Assembly (NCBI RefSeq): GCF_047675955.1
Contig: NC_132915.1
Span: 19,821,766-19,885,765, forward strand
DNA from: Chlorocebus sabaeus
Taxonomy: Eukaryota; Chordata; Mammalia; Primates; Cercopithecidae
Reading direction: 5' to 3'
Length of the DNA stretch: 64,000 nt
The position numbers and the translations under genes were made by a program. Shown piece after piece: positions 25,921 through 37,597 of this stretch. Below the pieces are notes generated by a model. The model ran no database searches. It was given only the letters and a program-made list of their open reading frames with translations, and was not told where the DNA came from. Position 1 is the first letter of the stretch. The number at the start of each line of letters is the position of its first letter.

Positions 25921-27255
25921 ACTCCAGGCTGGTAAGATCGTAGGTGGGATAACATGGAAGACTGCCTACACAGGGACTCAGGACAGAAAGCAGCTACAGG
26001 GATTCATTTTCCAAAATCAGAATACCAGCAAGCGCTAGGGCTTCTCAGTTACTAGATCCAGTTGTCACAGAACAGAACAAATAAGAAAGGTGATTTCTTC
26101 AGTCTCAGTGTGTTGAGCTTCCTAAAACCTTAAGTCAAGATTAGTCTGTTGGCATGGGGCTATTCCCACACAAGAGAAGAGAAGGAAGGTAAAGATTGGG
26201 AACCAGACACGGCCTAACTGGATTACATTTATTAACATTCTGTCTGCTTAATATTCTGTGAAATGAATAGTTTGGCCATGATGTCATCATGATAGCCATT
26301 CACTAACCTTGTTTAGAAGTTTGTATTTCTGCACAAAATCAGTACTGTTTCAGTAATTATCAACTGTCTGCCTCCAGTGTCCAACACAATTAGTTATTTG
26401 TGTTTAGTTGCATATTTATATATGTATACTTTGTGTATATATATTGCATTCCATAAACCCTAGTTTAATTTTGATTGTTAGGCAGTGGTGTATTCCGGCT
26501 AATTTGAGGGTTGATCATAAAATATTTTCATTGCAATCTTATTTAAAAAATTTTTAGTCTCTCTGTCTCCTTCCTGCTAAATGAATATAACCAAGTTCTT
26601 TTACATTGTTAAAAGAATGAATGGGGGTACTCAATCTGATAATGTAGATAAGACAGATAAAAAACAAATATTTTGAAAGTTTGGGTGCATAAGAGTGGAG
26701 AGGTAATTGTCATTGTTGTCCAGATTAAATTACTACTATTAATTGTTCTTCTAATGGTTTTACACCCTATTCTAAAAGTGAACTAGAGAAGCTAATGCTG
26801 ATTAGTTCAGGATTCTGATTGAGTTTCTGCTTAGACATACAACACCCATACGCTGGCTATATTATATGTTAGATTATAATAGACTATAAACATAGAGGAA
26901 TAATTACTCCTGCCTCCTTTTCTTTTAATAATATTATTTTAGGATTATGATAATATGTAAAAATAGTGGTCTGTGTAAGTATAACATTCTCATTGTTCTG
27001 ATGGGAGAGCTGAATATGCCACCTTCCTCTAGTTTCCTCTAATCAAATCTAAGTAACGTCAAAGTTTACTCTAGAGGGAAAGATTTGGGACTGAGTTCTC
27101 GCTAAGAAAAACAAAAGATATGGAACATGACTTTATTTTAAACCAGTTTAAAGACCAGTATATGAAGGAAGTTGTTACCTGAATTGTATGTAATGTAATA
27201 TGCAAAGCAAAGAAAATTTGGAAAGTAGTAGATTATTAAAACTGCCTTTTTTTTT
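25921..27255. other. Unique-looking intron sequence leading to exon 3
   Basis: No recognised element. It ends in the T-run that forms the exon 3 polypyrimidine tract. Confidence 0.5.
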
Positions 27256-27269
27256 TTTTATTTAAACAG

Positions 27270-27424
27270 GCTCATGCACAATTAGTTCGAGAAGTTGATG
27301 TGGAGAAGGTGTCTGCTTTTGAGAATCCATATGTAGATGCAATAAAGAGTTTATGGAATGATCCTGGAATCCAGGAATGCTATGATAGACGACGAGAATA
27401 CCAATTATCTGACTCTACCAAATA
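27270..27424 (+). CDS. GNAQ: GNAQ coding exon 3 (residues 108-158 plus two bases of Tyr159)
   Basis: Internal exon of the Gq alpha subunit, a GTPase that couples seven-helix receptors to phospholipase C-beta at the inner face of the plasma membrane. Reading from the first base gives AHAQLVREVDVEKVSAF and ends with QLSDSTK plus TA of a split tyrosine codon. There are no stops, and the 155-bp length matches the known exon. It encodes the middle of the all-helical domain that closes over the nucleotide. The paralogue GNA11 differs here (for instance it lacks the SAFENPYVDAIKSLW wording), so GNAQ is the clear match. The acceptor is a T-rich tract followed by TTTAAACAG, ending at 27269. The donor GTGAGT starts at 27425 and is near consensus. 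The ATG-initiated open frame at 27358-27549 is only a shadow in another frame that runs into the intron. Confidence 0.98.
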
Positions 27425-29142
27425 GTGAGTATCCTTCCAGGAGGCCCTGTGGGTTTTTCTCTTTACTTCCATTTGGAGGTTTTGTGATTATCATAACTTC
27501 TTTATTCTGTCCTGTGTATGTCATACACGATTCAAACTTCAAAAGTTAGGGAGCATAGATATTGAACTTATGCCAACCTCATAAATCTAAATTAGATTAT
27601 CAGGGACTAGTATCATGAGTCAGGGAAAATATTTCTTTTACTGTTTTCTGTTTGAAAAACAAACTCTGAAGACTCTAGGAATCTGATTTCACCAACCTGT
27701 CTCCTCCCCCAAATTGCAAACTAGCAATTCTCACATACACCATTGTGATTTGAAATCTTGTAATAATAATTTTTGATACAAAATTCAGTCATATTCATGT
27801 GCTAGAAAACACCTACACACATTAGCAACTGCAAACAAAAAATATGTTTGATTATGGCTTCTTAAAACATCAGACTTCCTGGTTTCCAGTTTTCAGATCC
27901 AGAACTTGACTGCTTTCTGGGAGCCACTATTATGTTGATGGATAGGTTTTCCTTTGCATGAAAATTGCATGTGAGTCTAATTTCTAATTCCAGAATTATT
28001 TTGTGAGCTGGCATTCAAACTCATGTCCTGGGAAATATTTGCATCCTAGAAATCTGTTACTTTTCTGCAATAAATCTCACCTAACAGAAAGGAAGTAAAG
28101 ATTTGGCAATCATTGGATTAATGTGATCAATGTAGGCAGCAATGTAGATAACCAGGCACCTGAATAGTGAGTTTTCTTTTGGTAGTATTTAGCCAGGTTT
28201 CTGTCTACATTAGTTATATTAATACAGCATCTGTCTCTTGTTTTTTGGTTCTGGGCAGACAGAAAAATGGGTAGAAAATAATCAGCAGCCTTATGCCAGT
28301 TCATATGATAAAGTGATCCACTGGATGAGAGCGGGCCCTTGGGGAAAATAAGAGGCCCTGATAGGCTGCTTGACATCACTCAGAAGTGCATAGAAGATTC
28401 TAAGAGCTATATGACTCTGTTTTTTCAGTAAAATTGTCATGCTTTTACTCTTAATTCCAGGCATTTATATAAGATATGATTCACATCAGCCACAGAAATG
28501 TTGCCTGATCAAACTATTTCTTGTATTCTTATGGTAAATTTGAATTAGGCCATTCTGAAGTGTGGCACAATGCTCATGAGCACCATATTTGTAGTAGTTA
28601 ATATTTTAACTAGCATTAACCCCCTTGCGAGCCTCTGAAATGTGTACTTTCTTCATTCTTCCTTTCATCGTCCTTCCACACCTTCATATAGTTCTTCTCA
28701 TTTCTGGTCTTTCTCTTCTGCTTTCTTGCCTGCCTGCCTTCCATTCGGCTCTTCTCCCTCCCTCTGTCCTTTGTCCCTTTGTTCCTTCCTCCTGGGCTCC
28801 CACTGTATAAGTTTCTGTGAGTACAGAGATGAAAAAGATGCATTCAGCTCTTGTCTTTTCTAAATTCTGCCCCCTCAACCTTTGACCAGCTGTCTTTTTT
28901 ACTCCTGCCCCCTCTGTCCTTCTGTTTCTTTTGCCATTTCAAATTCCATCTATCTCCCCATGTTGCTGCTGTGTCTCATCCATCATTCCCTGTTCCCATT
29001 CATTGTGTCTCTTCTGTCTGCTTATTTACCCTCCACCCTCAGCTCTGAATCTCTCTGGCTCTCTCTTAACTGCTCTCTGTTTCTCACTTTGCTACTGTGA
29101 TGTCTTGCCCTAGCCTTTAAGACTAACTCATCCTCCATTATA
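27425..29142. other. Start of intron 3, pyrimidine-rich from 28640
   Basis: The first 1.2 kb is unremarkable. From about 28640 to 29110 the + strand is strongly C/T-biased (TTCC, CCTT, CTCT words), which produces overlapping open frames in several frames. No protein family is visible, and I read these frames as low-complexity artefacts. Confidence 0.5.
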
Positions 29143-29315
29143 AAGTTACATTTACTGATAAATTATTCACCTTGCATCATTTTTCTTCTAACCTCTATCT
29201 TTTAACTTTTAATTTCAGTCTTATCTTTTCCCCTCCTTACCTGTTGTATTCTTTACCTGTCATCTGTAACTGTTCTCCCTACAGAGAGTCCGCTACTGGG
29301 CCGTCAGAGCCCCCC
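29143..29315 (+). repeat. Tandem duplication, copy 1 (173 bp)
   Basis: Begins AAGTTACATTTACTGATAAA and ends GTCAGAGCCCCCC. It is repeated immediately downstream with roughly 90% or better identity. It contains an acceptor-like GTTCTCCCTACAG at about 29272-29284. Confidence 0.95.
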
Positions 29316-29483
29316 AAGTTACATTTACTGATAAATTCTTCACCTTGCATCATTTTTCTTCTAAGCTCTATCTTTTTAATTTCAGTCTTATCTCCTCCCC
29401 TCCCTACCTGGTCTACTCTTTACCTGTCATCTGTAACTGTTCTCCCTACAGAGAGTCCTGCTACTGGGCAGTCAGAGGCCCCC
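29316..29483 (+). repeat. Tandem duplication, copy 2 (168 bp)
   Basis: Starts with the same 22 bases as copy 1 and differs by about a dozen substitutions plus small indels, including a loss of about 6 bp in the TTTTAACTTTTAA block. It keeps the same GTTCTCCCTACAG acceptor-like motif. No third copy was seen on either side. Confidence 0.95.
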
Positions 29484-29973
29484 AGTATCTAGTAATTATG
29501 TGCTTACTAGGGTTACATCTCTCCCCTTAGGGTTTGCCTCCTTCTCCTGGGTTGGACCTTCTGAGAGGGTCCTCTTTGCACCTAGGACACCTGTATTGGA
29601 CTATGGATATGTTCTTGAGACAAGACTTCATCATATCTCTGATGACATACCCTCAGTTTAGATTTGTGAATTTCTAGACATGGAACCATTAGTTAGTATG
29701 AGAATTGGATGCTGCCACATCTAACTTGCTTAGGGCAGGAGCTCTCCTAGATAGTTTCTCCAGACCTGTCCATGCCGTGATCCTGGGAAAAGCTGCTGTC
29801 CTAGAGTTCTGTCAGTGCAGGCTTAGTCTACCGTAGAAACGGGCACATTCCTTATGATAAAGCAAGACTAAAACATGGGGCCATCTAGCACAGGCTGATC
29901 TAAACTCCTTCAAATGATTGTTCTTTAAATAGTTCTACATTCCCCTAGTGGGAATGAGGATAAATTGATTTTC
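29484..29973. other. Unique-looking intron sequence
   Basis: No recognised element. Confidence 0.45.
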
Positions 29974-29990
29974 TAAATTATATATATGTG

Positions 29991-30309
29991 GGCCAGGCAC
30001 GGTGGCTCACACCTGTAATCCCAGCACTTTGGGAGACCGAGGCGGGTGGATCACCTGAGGTCAGGAGTTCGAGACCAGCCTGACCAATATGGTGAAACCC
30101 CGTCTCTACTAAAAATACAAAAGAAGTAGTCAGGCGTGGTGGGGTGCGCCTGTAGTCCCAGCTACTCGGGAGGCTGAAACAGGAGAACTGGTTGAACCCA
30201 GGAGGGGGAGGTTGCCGTGAGCCACGATTGAGATCGGTCACACCACTGCACTCCAACCTGGGCGACAGAGGAAGACTCCATCTCCAAAAATAAAAATAAA
30301 AAATAAAAG
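29991..30309 (+). mobile_element. AluS (Sp/Sq-like), sense
   Basis: GGCCAGGCACGGTGG start, GACCAGCCTGACCAATATGG diagnostic block and an AAAAT tail. There is an extra ATTGAGATCGGTCACA-type insertion in the right arm. Target duplication TAAATTATATATAT lies at about 29974-29987 and 30310 onward. Confidence 0.93.
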
Positions 30310-30399
30310 TAAATTATATATATATATGTAGACATACATAACCTAAATCTTTTTTAACCACACTTTATGCTGAAGTAATAAAGTGAATTCTAACAACAT

Positions 30400-31110
30400 G
30401 TACTTATATCCTTAGATGTATCAGTATGTATCTCTTTTTTTAAAAAAGTAGGACATTTTCCTACCTAAATAATAATACATTATTATACCTAAAATTAATT
30501 AACTTCTTTTTATCATTCTGTACCCAGTTCATATTCAGATTTCCCAAATTCTTCCAAAATGTCCTCTAGAGGTGGTTGATTTCAGGACTTCACATTGCAT
30601 CTGGTTGTTATGTCCCTTAAGGCTCTTTTAATCTAGTAGAGACCCATTTTGCATTTCACTGGCATATTCAAGAGATTGGCCTAGATTTGCCTGATTGCTT
30701 CTCATAGTATGATTTAGTTTGCTCCTGTATCTCATGGATTTACTATAAATTAGAAGTTACATTTAAAGTCTTTATTAGATTCAAGTTAAACATTGTGACT
30801 AGAATGTATTATAAGTGATGTTGTACCCATGGTGGATGAAGTTAAGATTTACCACAGTATCAGGGTAGTGGCACTCTCCATTATAAAGTTGTATTTTACT
30901 TGTCTCTCGTCGTGTTAGTTTGTCACTGAGCAATCTCTAGTTCTTCATCAGCTCTTCATCTGATAGTTTTACTTCCAACTGATAATTCTTGCCAGATTTA
31001 ATAATTCCATTGGGATTCGTAAAATAATTATTTTCCTCTTTTATCAGTTGGTGTATCAGTTAGTCTACATTGGCATTCTTCTGCATAGAAGATTTTATCT
31101 CTTCAACTAT
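30400..31110 (-). mobile_element. Ancient L1 (L1M) 3' region, antisense
   Basis: Order of blocks GGACATTTTCCTACC, GTTCATATTCAGATTTCCC, AAAATGTCCTCTAGAGG, CATTGCATCTGGTTGTTATG, TCAAGTTAAACATTGTGACT and TCAGTTGGTG follows the complemented 3' UTR of old mammalian L1s. Highly diverged; boundaries are approximate. Confidence 0.55.
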
Positions 31111-32540
31111 TTGATTAATCATCTGAACCAGGACACATTGAGAAAGAGGAGGCTCTATTAATAATTATAGTGAAGTAGCAGGCATAAACTGAGATTCTCC
31201 AGGACAGGCAGGGACGTTTGGTCACCTTAGCTAAGTGAAACTGAGGGAAGGAGGTTTGTTTCTTTTGTTTTCTGTAGAATACTCTCTTTACCTCAAAGGG
31301 AGTAGAATCAATTTATTCCTGCCAGTTATGTAAGGGGTTGTCTGTCTAAACCAGAGTTAACTGGACCCACGTTTCAGGTCTCCTCCAGGGATGTTTTGGC
31401 ACCACCTATACATCAGTGCCCAAGCAGCGTGTCTGACTTGCCTTAATCCCACTGTACCAGGAGGCCTGAGTGTTAGTTACTTTATTCTTCACCGTCTTAG
31501 TAGTGGGCACTTTACATTTTCCTTAGCCAGGTAAACCTCTCAACAGAAATAGGACCTGTGTGTCATAGAGTCACTCGTTTGCTGCTGTGTTCCACATGTT
31601 TCTCCAGTGTAGCCACAACAGGTGCTCCAGGAACTGCAAAGATGACAGCACTGGCAGAGATGTAGGTCCCATATATTAAACATTGCTGATTTCCCAGTAC
31701 TAAAAATCATGTTCACGAATAACTCAGAATAATTTTTCTCTGTGTTTGAGATAATTGTTATCCCTTTTCCTTTCTGACTTTTTTGTGTATATTACCCTAG
31801 TACATCTTCAGTATATTATCTTGCCTCCTTTTCTTCATATAGGGTTCTATGTTGTTCCCATCTTTATAATTGAAACATACTTCATCGTTATTCTGGACCT
31901 AATTTCTTATTCAGAATATCACCACCTTACAGAAATATTTCTGAACTTAGGACCAACTTCTTTTGGTGCTGCCTGTCTCTAGTGGCAGGTCTTCAGAGTA
32001 GATTTAGGGAATACATAACATCTAAGTTTCTGGTATTAGAAGACTCCCCCTGCCACACACACCTGCTTAAAGGTTGTCGTGTAATAGCAGTTCTGTCCAC
32101 AACTCTGGTGGTTGTGAGATTCAGTGCAAGCGACTTACAAAAAATACTGGGAGCAGAGGCCAAGCATGCCTGTCTTCTTTTCTCTCTAATGAACTCCTAT
32201 TCATCACCCTTTCTGAAAGCCTTGCCCAACACCAGTGACAGTAAGTCACTATGTCATCTGTCTTAACACTGTGTACATATCTCTTTTATTTCCATCATCA
32301 CATTTACTAAAGTGCCTCTCTCCTCTACCCTCAGTTCCTGACAGCAGTGCTCATGTTTGACTTTCACAAGTGATTATTTCATGAAATAATAGATGGGTAA
32401 TTTCTACTATTTTAATGACCGTGGTATAGGCACCATCTCTCTTTGGCTGTTAAAGATTATGAAGGTTCAGAACCGAAGGCATTCAAGTCTTGTTTCCTGC
32501 TGTTGTTGAAGGTTTAGGATCTGAAAAGCCTTATCAAAGA
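31111..32540. other. Unique-looking sequence, possible L2 remnant
   Basis: Around 32160-32350 a weak L2-like pattern is visible (AACTCCTATTCATCACCC, AAAGCCTTGCCC). The two open frames at 31755-32266 resemble no known family. Confidence 0.35.
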
Positions 32541-32800
32541 CAATAATAGCTGCTATTTACTGAATATTTACTATATGTTAGATTCTGTGCTTAGTCATTT
32601 ACATGTGTTATTTCATTTAATCCTCAAAGTCACCTGCAATGGCAGATAGTTATTAGCATCCCCATCTAACAGAAGAGGAAACTAGGATTCAGACGGAATA
32701 ATTTATTCAAGGCCACATACTCAGTAAGTGAATGCAGTAGGAGTTGAATTCAAATTTGCTTATTCCAGAGCCCAAGCTTTTAACCACTGAACTACAACCT
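32541..32800 (-). mobile_element. Near full-length MIR SINE, antisense
   Basis: Complete order of complemented MIR blocks: GCTATTTACTGAATATTTAC, ATGTGTTATTTCATTTAATC, CCCCATCTAACAGAAGAGGA, GGCCACATACTCAGTAAGTG, CAGAGCCCAAGCTTTTAACC and ACTGAACTACAACCTC. Confidence 0.88.
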
Positions 32801-32806
32801 CACATA

Positions 32807-32934
32807 GGATGGATGGATGGTTAGATGGATGGATGGATGGATGGATGGATGATTGATAGATAGATAGATAGGTGATTGACAGTTTTTAGATAAGATAGAT
32901 GGACAGGTAGACAGATGAATCAGTAGATAAATAC
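32807..32934 (+). repeat. (GGAT)n / (GATA)n compound microsatellite
   Basis: About ten GGAT-type units with one interruption, then four GATA units, then degenerate GATA/GACA words out to about 32934. Directly abuts the MIR. Confidence 0.93.
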
Positions 32935-35025
32935 CTATGATTAGGTGTTTTATAAGTCACTTACCATGAAGAACAAATTATTAATCTTTATCAGTATTGT
33001 CTACAGAGAGTTTCATATTTATAAAGTCAAGAAGGAAAATTATATAAAATTGACTGGAAAACAAACCCAACAGGTTTTTGGTTATCATTATGAAAAGTTA
33101 GCCATGTTTAGATAAGCAGCAGTTATCTGTACTAACATGGAAGATGTTCTAAGTCACAGATATTTCAGGAATGTTATTTCTTTGTTTTAACCTACAGTCT
33201 TTATCTCTCAACCCCTCTTCCCCAAAATCCAGCCAATCACTTTTACTGGAACCAGTGAGAAGGACACAATAAAATGATTTGAGCTTCCCTTCTACTTTGA
33301 TTAGCCAACTTGCCTATCATAGTAAGTAATCAGATGACTCCAAGGACAGGCGGCAATGATAGAACCAAGGAGATGGGAAATTCCAGATAATGGATAAGCA
33401 GTTGTGGATAAATTTGCAATTGGCCTTAATTTGGTGAATTCTTCCAATTCTATTTAATGGAAGAATAAAAAGCATTCAAAGATCCTAGGGAGTTTTGTAG
33501 ATTACTTTATTAACTTTTTCGTTATTGATAAAAAGCCTGAAGGCTCTGAAAATGATTAAAGAGCACAAAAAACAGATGGTTGTAAGTTCACTTTTTTCCC
33601 CCTAGATTTCACCACCTACTTTAATACACTGAGACATCAGGTCAAATGAGTTCACTGCCTACACTACCAAAATCTCCCTGACATTAGCCAGAGGACGCAA
33701 GTCTCAATCACATTGGCATTTAGTGAGAAAAGGCCTCATATGCAGGCTTTGGCTAGTCTACTGTAGCTGTGTTTGCCTTAAGAGACCAAATAATTTCTAA
33801 TCTTACTTCACCGAATTCCCCTCCAGGGAGTTGGGTAGATCAGACACCTTCTTGAAATTTCCACATGATCCGGAGCCCATAAAGAACATGAGTAGATTGG
33901 CTTTTTGGCATAAGTCAATATTGGAGTTTCACCTTCTAAACGCATGCTTACATTTTTTGAGTCTGATTATGAACTTGCACCAGTATATTATGTGCCATGT
34001 TGAATTTAACAAAAGGCATTTCAAGGATAGGGTAACACACATCCACCTGACTTAGGGCCAGTCCTTCTTGAAGAGGAAGTACCTTGCTAAAAAGTTGCTG
34101 ACTGATGAGTCAAACAGTTGTAGTCCAGGGTATATTGGTTTGGCTGTTGCATCCATCCACACTTTCCTCTGACGTTTTTTTGAAAAAGTTTAAGCCTACT
34201 CCAGGCTTTTGAAGGCAGATAAGACCATTGTATGGTGTGAATATTAGGTCAAGGTCCAGCTGGAATTCCCTCTGCTACTCACTACCTTGGGGGCATTGAC
34301 TAAGCCTCACTTTCCTCAGACATGGATTACATGTGATATGTAATCCTTAAATTCTCCTCCTAAATTCTGAAGTCCTTTGATTCTGTTGCAGTAGATTCCC
34401 TTTATCTGAGAAGTCATTATCCCATGCAGTCAAACGAAAACCTGGCACCTTAAAATTTACCTGGAAATGTAATGAACAGAGAAACTATTCTCTACATGAT
34501 TAAATTACTAAAAATGCTATGTTTAGCCAGGTCAGAAGAGGGCATTGACCTTGCATATGTTTGCTCTTTTTTAGAGTGACAATAATAACAAAAGTGTCGT
34601 TCTTTTCACTTGAGTGACATATTTAATTCTCTTCATGTTTTGTTATCTAGTGGGCCATATTTTCCAATCTTTAGTAAAACAACAAACAAAAAGCCCTGCA
34701 TTTGTCTTCCTCAGTGAATGCTGATGATTCTAAGATGTGGTCTTTATTATTCCCTTCTCAGAATGCTCTTAGAGGTAAAAAGATAAGGCTTAGATGTGCT
34801 TAACTCTCCTCTAACCTTTATTACAGAGAAGGAACAGGAAAAAGGGCTGGGATTAGCCCCAGTTTATCATTTGTTCACTCTGCCTAAAAGGCAGAGTGGA
34901 TGTGGGCAAGTCAGTTTGCTGTTTGCTCACATTTTAGTGGGACGTTTGTTTGGACTTTGAGTAGTTTGGCCTCTTCTTTGTAGGCCTTTCTACAGTCTTT
35001 AATCAGGATGATGATGTGCCTAGTA
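32935..35025. other. Unique-looking intron sequence
   Basis: No recognised element or coding signal. Confidence 0.45.
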
Positions 35026-35200
35026 GAACAGGGATTAGCGTGCCTATTTTTATAAATAAAGTTTGGTTGGAACATAGCCATGCTCATTTGTTTATGAATT
35101 GTGTATAGCTGCCTTGGACCCAACGGGAGAGTCAGATAGTTGTAACAGAAATCATATGGTCCAAAAGTCCTAAAATATTTATATTTACTATCTGATTTTC
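35026..35200 (+). mobile_element. hAT-type DNA transposon relic
   Basis: Contains AAATAAAGTTTGGTTGGAAC, ATAGCCATGCTCATTTGTTT, ATTGTGTATAGCTGCC, TAGTTGTAACAGAAATCATA and CCTAAAATATTTATATTTAC. This is the recurrent order of a common mammalian hAT MITE-like family. The exact family name was not assigned. Confidence 0.65.
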
Positions 35201-35309
35201 GTTCTCACACACACACAAATTCAAACCCCTCTTAGAGGTGAAGAATGACTATTAAAATGCAGTAGCATTCTGCTTATGCCCTTTAGATAAAACCTAGTTT
35301 AAGACTCTG

Positions 35310-35603
35310 GGCCAGGCGCGGTGGCTCAAGCCTGTAATCCCAGCACTTTGGGAGGCCGAGACGGGTGGATCACGAGGTCAGGAGATCGAGACCATCCTGG
35401 CTAACACGGTGAAACCCCGTCTCTACTAAAAAATACAAAAAACTAGCCGGGCGAGGTGGCGGGCGCCTGTAGTCCCAGCTACTCGGGAGGCTGAGGCAGG
35501 AGAATGGCATGAACCCGGGAGGCGGAGCTTGCAGTGAGCCGAGATCTGGCCACTGCACTCCAGCCTGGGCGACAGAGCAAGACTCCGTCTCAAAAAAAAA
35601 AAA
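35310..35603 (+). mobile_element. Young AluY with Old World monkey-type diagnostic bases, sense
   Basis: Nearly undiverged full-length AluY with an exact 9-bp target duplication AAGACTCTG (35301-35309 and 35604-35612). Relative to the human AluY consensus it has GGCTCAAGCC, GCCGAGACGGG, AAAACTAGCCGGGCGAGG and GAGATCTGGCCACTGC. I associate these changes with cercopithecid AluYR-type subfamilies, from memory of the consensus. Low divergence and an intact duplication indicate recent insertion. Confidence 0.93.
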
Positions 35604-35612
35604 AAGACTCTG

Positions 35613-36059
35613 ATGCTCTGAATTACCCCAGAGATATCTTTTAGAGTACTGAGTGAAGCGATGGCCTACATTCCTTCAGCAGTCCTCTAGAAATACTGCT
35701 TTGCACAATGAGACATTTGGTAGGAAGTGAGCAACAGAAAGTTCTAGATAATATTTCCTGGAAGTACCACTAAATGCCACACAAAGCATGTCTAGCACTA
35801 AAAATGGCATGAATGACCAGAAATGTTCATTGAGTTGATTTGGCTTCTGAGTGCAAGGATTGTGTGTCATATGTGTTTGACTCGTAGTATCTGGTATGGT
35901 ATGGTGGTATGTTGCAGCTGATGAGAGGGTTTCATAGGATTTAGCAATCAATTGAAGCAGAGAGAGGAGTGACAGTCTTTTGTAAGAGGGCTAATAGAAC
36001 ATGCACATGACGAGAAGACAACCCCATCCCACTTCCAATCACAGGGAACCAAAGAATCT
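35613..36059. other. Unique-looking intron sequence
   Basis: No recognised element. Confidence 0.45.
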
Positions 36060-36575
36060 TGCTGTCTTCATATAACCCATAAGGTCATTCAGCACCTTTT
36101 TTGACTCCCCACTTCCCAAGAAGCCTTGCTGACTCTGGTATTCTTGAGTTCATTACCAGGTTAAAGTCTTTTCGGTTTAAAATAATGAATTGAATTTTGA
36201 TTTATAATTAGTTTACACTAACTCATATTAGCATGACCAGCTCTCCAGACCTGATCATCCTTGTCAAAATGAAAGTTCTAATCTCACAAAACCAGTATCC
36301 AAGTTAAGGTGACATAACTGACATGACCACGGGAGACCCACTTACATCAGTATGACCTATTGCTCATTGCTCTTGGCTGCAATCACTGGAACTTCTCTTT
36401 TGACCCACATTACATCTGCATTGTAGTATGGTTATTTATAACACGTTTATCTTCATTGCCAGACTATAATCTCCTTGAGGACATGATTTGTGTCTTTTTT
36501 CCTTTGTAGTTCACGCTCAGCCTAAGCATAGGGCCTAGCTTATTGTAGACCTTCCATAAAAGTTGTTGAATGAAT
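36060..36575 (+). mobile_element. L2 LINE 3' end, sense
   Basis: Ends in the characteristic L2 terminus: ATAATCTCCTTGAGGACATG, then TAGGGCCTAGCTTATTG and AAAAGTTGTTGAATGAATGA. The upstream part is less certain. Confidence 0.7.
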
Positions 36576-36589
36576 GATAGAGGAAAAAG

Positions 36590-36965
36590 GAAATTCTGTA
36601 CCTTTCGTAATTTCTTCTCATCTCTCCTTTTCTGCCTGTTCAAATCCCATTCTGTCTGCACAGAGTAACCCATCCCCCACCTCTACTGCGCACTATTCTC
36701 CCGTGACTACAGTTCATAATCATCTCTCCCTTCCTGTTGCATTCATCATTAGCAGCTCACAATTTGGCACTTAATTGTTTCTTAATTGATTCATCGGTGC
36801 TCTCTTTGCTTCACAGGTAGACTGAAATCCCTAAAGGCAAAGAAGGTATTTTAACATATTTTGTACCAGTTCTCTGTGCCAGTCTCCCTCCATCTAACAC
36901 ACTGCATTAAGAGTTTAGTGCATAACAGATTCCCAATAAATATGTGTAATTTAACTGAATTAAGC
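36590..36965 (+). mobile_element. Second L2 LINE 3' end, sense
   Basis: Begins with L2 ORF-end-like CTTTTCTGCCTGTTCAAATC, passes AATTTGGCACTTAATTG and ends TTCCCAATAAATATGTG. It directly follows the first L2 terminus in the same orientation. Confidence 0.6.
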
Positions 36966-37597
36966 ATCGCCACCCAATTTCAAGGCAGGCAGACCAGAAT
37001 TAAAAAGTAATCTTCAGCTATTTCTTGATATGTTTTAGAATTGTATCAAAATTAATCAATAGCTTTGACAGTTGTCATATATAAAAGGTGAATAAAATAA
37101 CAAAGCCAAATAGGCAAATTGAAAAAGACTTCCTTCTTTCTTTTCTCTCTTTCTCTCTCATTGCTATTGTTTAGTTTTCGTTTTCAATTACAAAGTTGAT
37201 TTATTTTTTTGAGCACTACCCCTGAGAATCTATTGCTGTGAGCCCAGCCCTGGCCCTGGCATCTGGCAGACACTTAGATGTCTGGCCCTTTCCCTATTTG
37301 GCACTAGTGTTCTCTTTACATCAGACTTTCAGATTCATAAGATAATGAAACTATTTACCAAATGCAGTGATAGAATCTTTTTAGGAGATATTTAATTTAG
37401 TTTTAAAAATCTTATTTTTCTAGATTGGGTTCTTTGGTAGAGGGAAATTGAAATGCATAATCTCGAAGACTTCTCTTTTATCCTCCAGAATGGTCTCCCT
37501 TGAACAGCTTTCAAAAATGGTAGGATTATAACCCACCTGATACCACTGAGTGATCTTTGTTTTGAACCTGCAACTTTGTATTAAAAGCAAACTGCTT
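36966..37597. other. Unique-looking intron sequence
   Basis: A short CTTT-rich patch lies at 37130-37160; nothing else was recognised. Confidence 0.45.

Larger units (their letters stand above)
1..27269 (+). other. GNAQ: GNAQ intron 2, 3' portion
   Basis: Everything upstream of the first visible exon is intron of the GNAQ transcript; the 5' end lies outside the window. It ends in a T-rich tract and CAG at 27267-27269. The content is interspersed repeats listed individually, separated by AT-rich sequence without coding signal. No independent promoter, CpG island or exon-like open frame with splice signals was recognised. Confidence 0.9.

Noticed and set aside
27358..27549. 63-codon + strand open frame overlapping exon 3
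   Set aside because: It is out of frame with the clear GNAQ reading and runs through the donor into the intron.
29143..29483. Possible CRISPR-like or satellite array
   Set aside because: Only two long copies without spacers, in a primate intron; a simple tandem duplication.
28616..29530. Cluster of serine/leucine/proline-rich open frames
   Set aside because: Produced by C/T-biased low-complexity DNA and the 173-bp duplication; present in multiple frames at once and no start or splice context.
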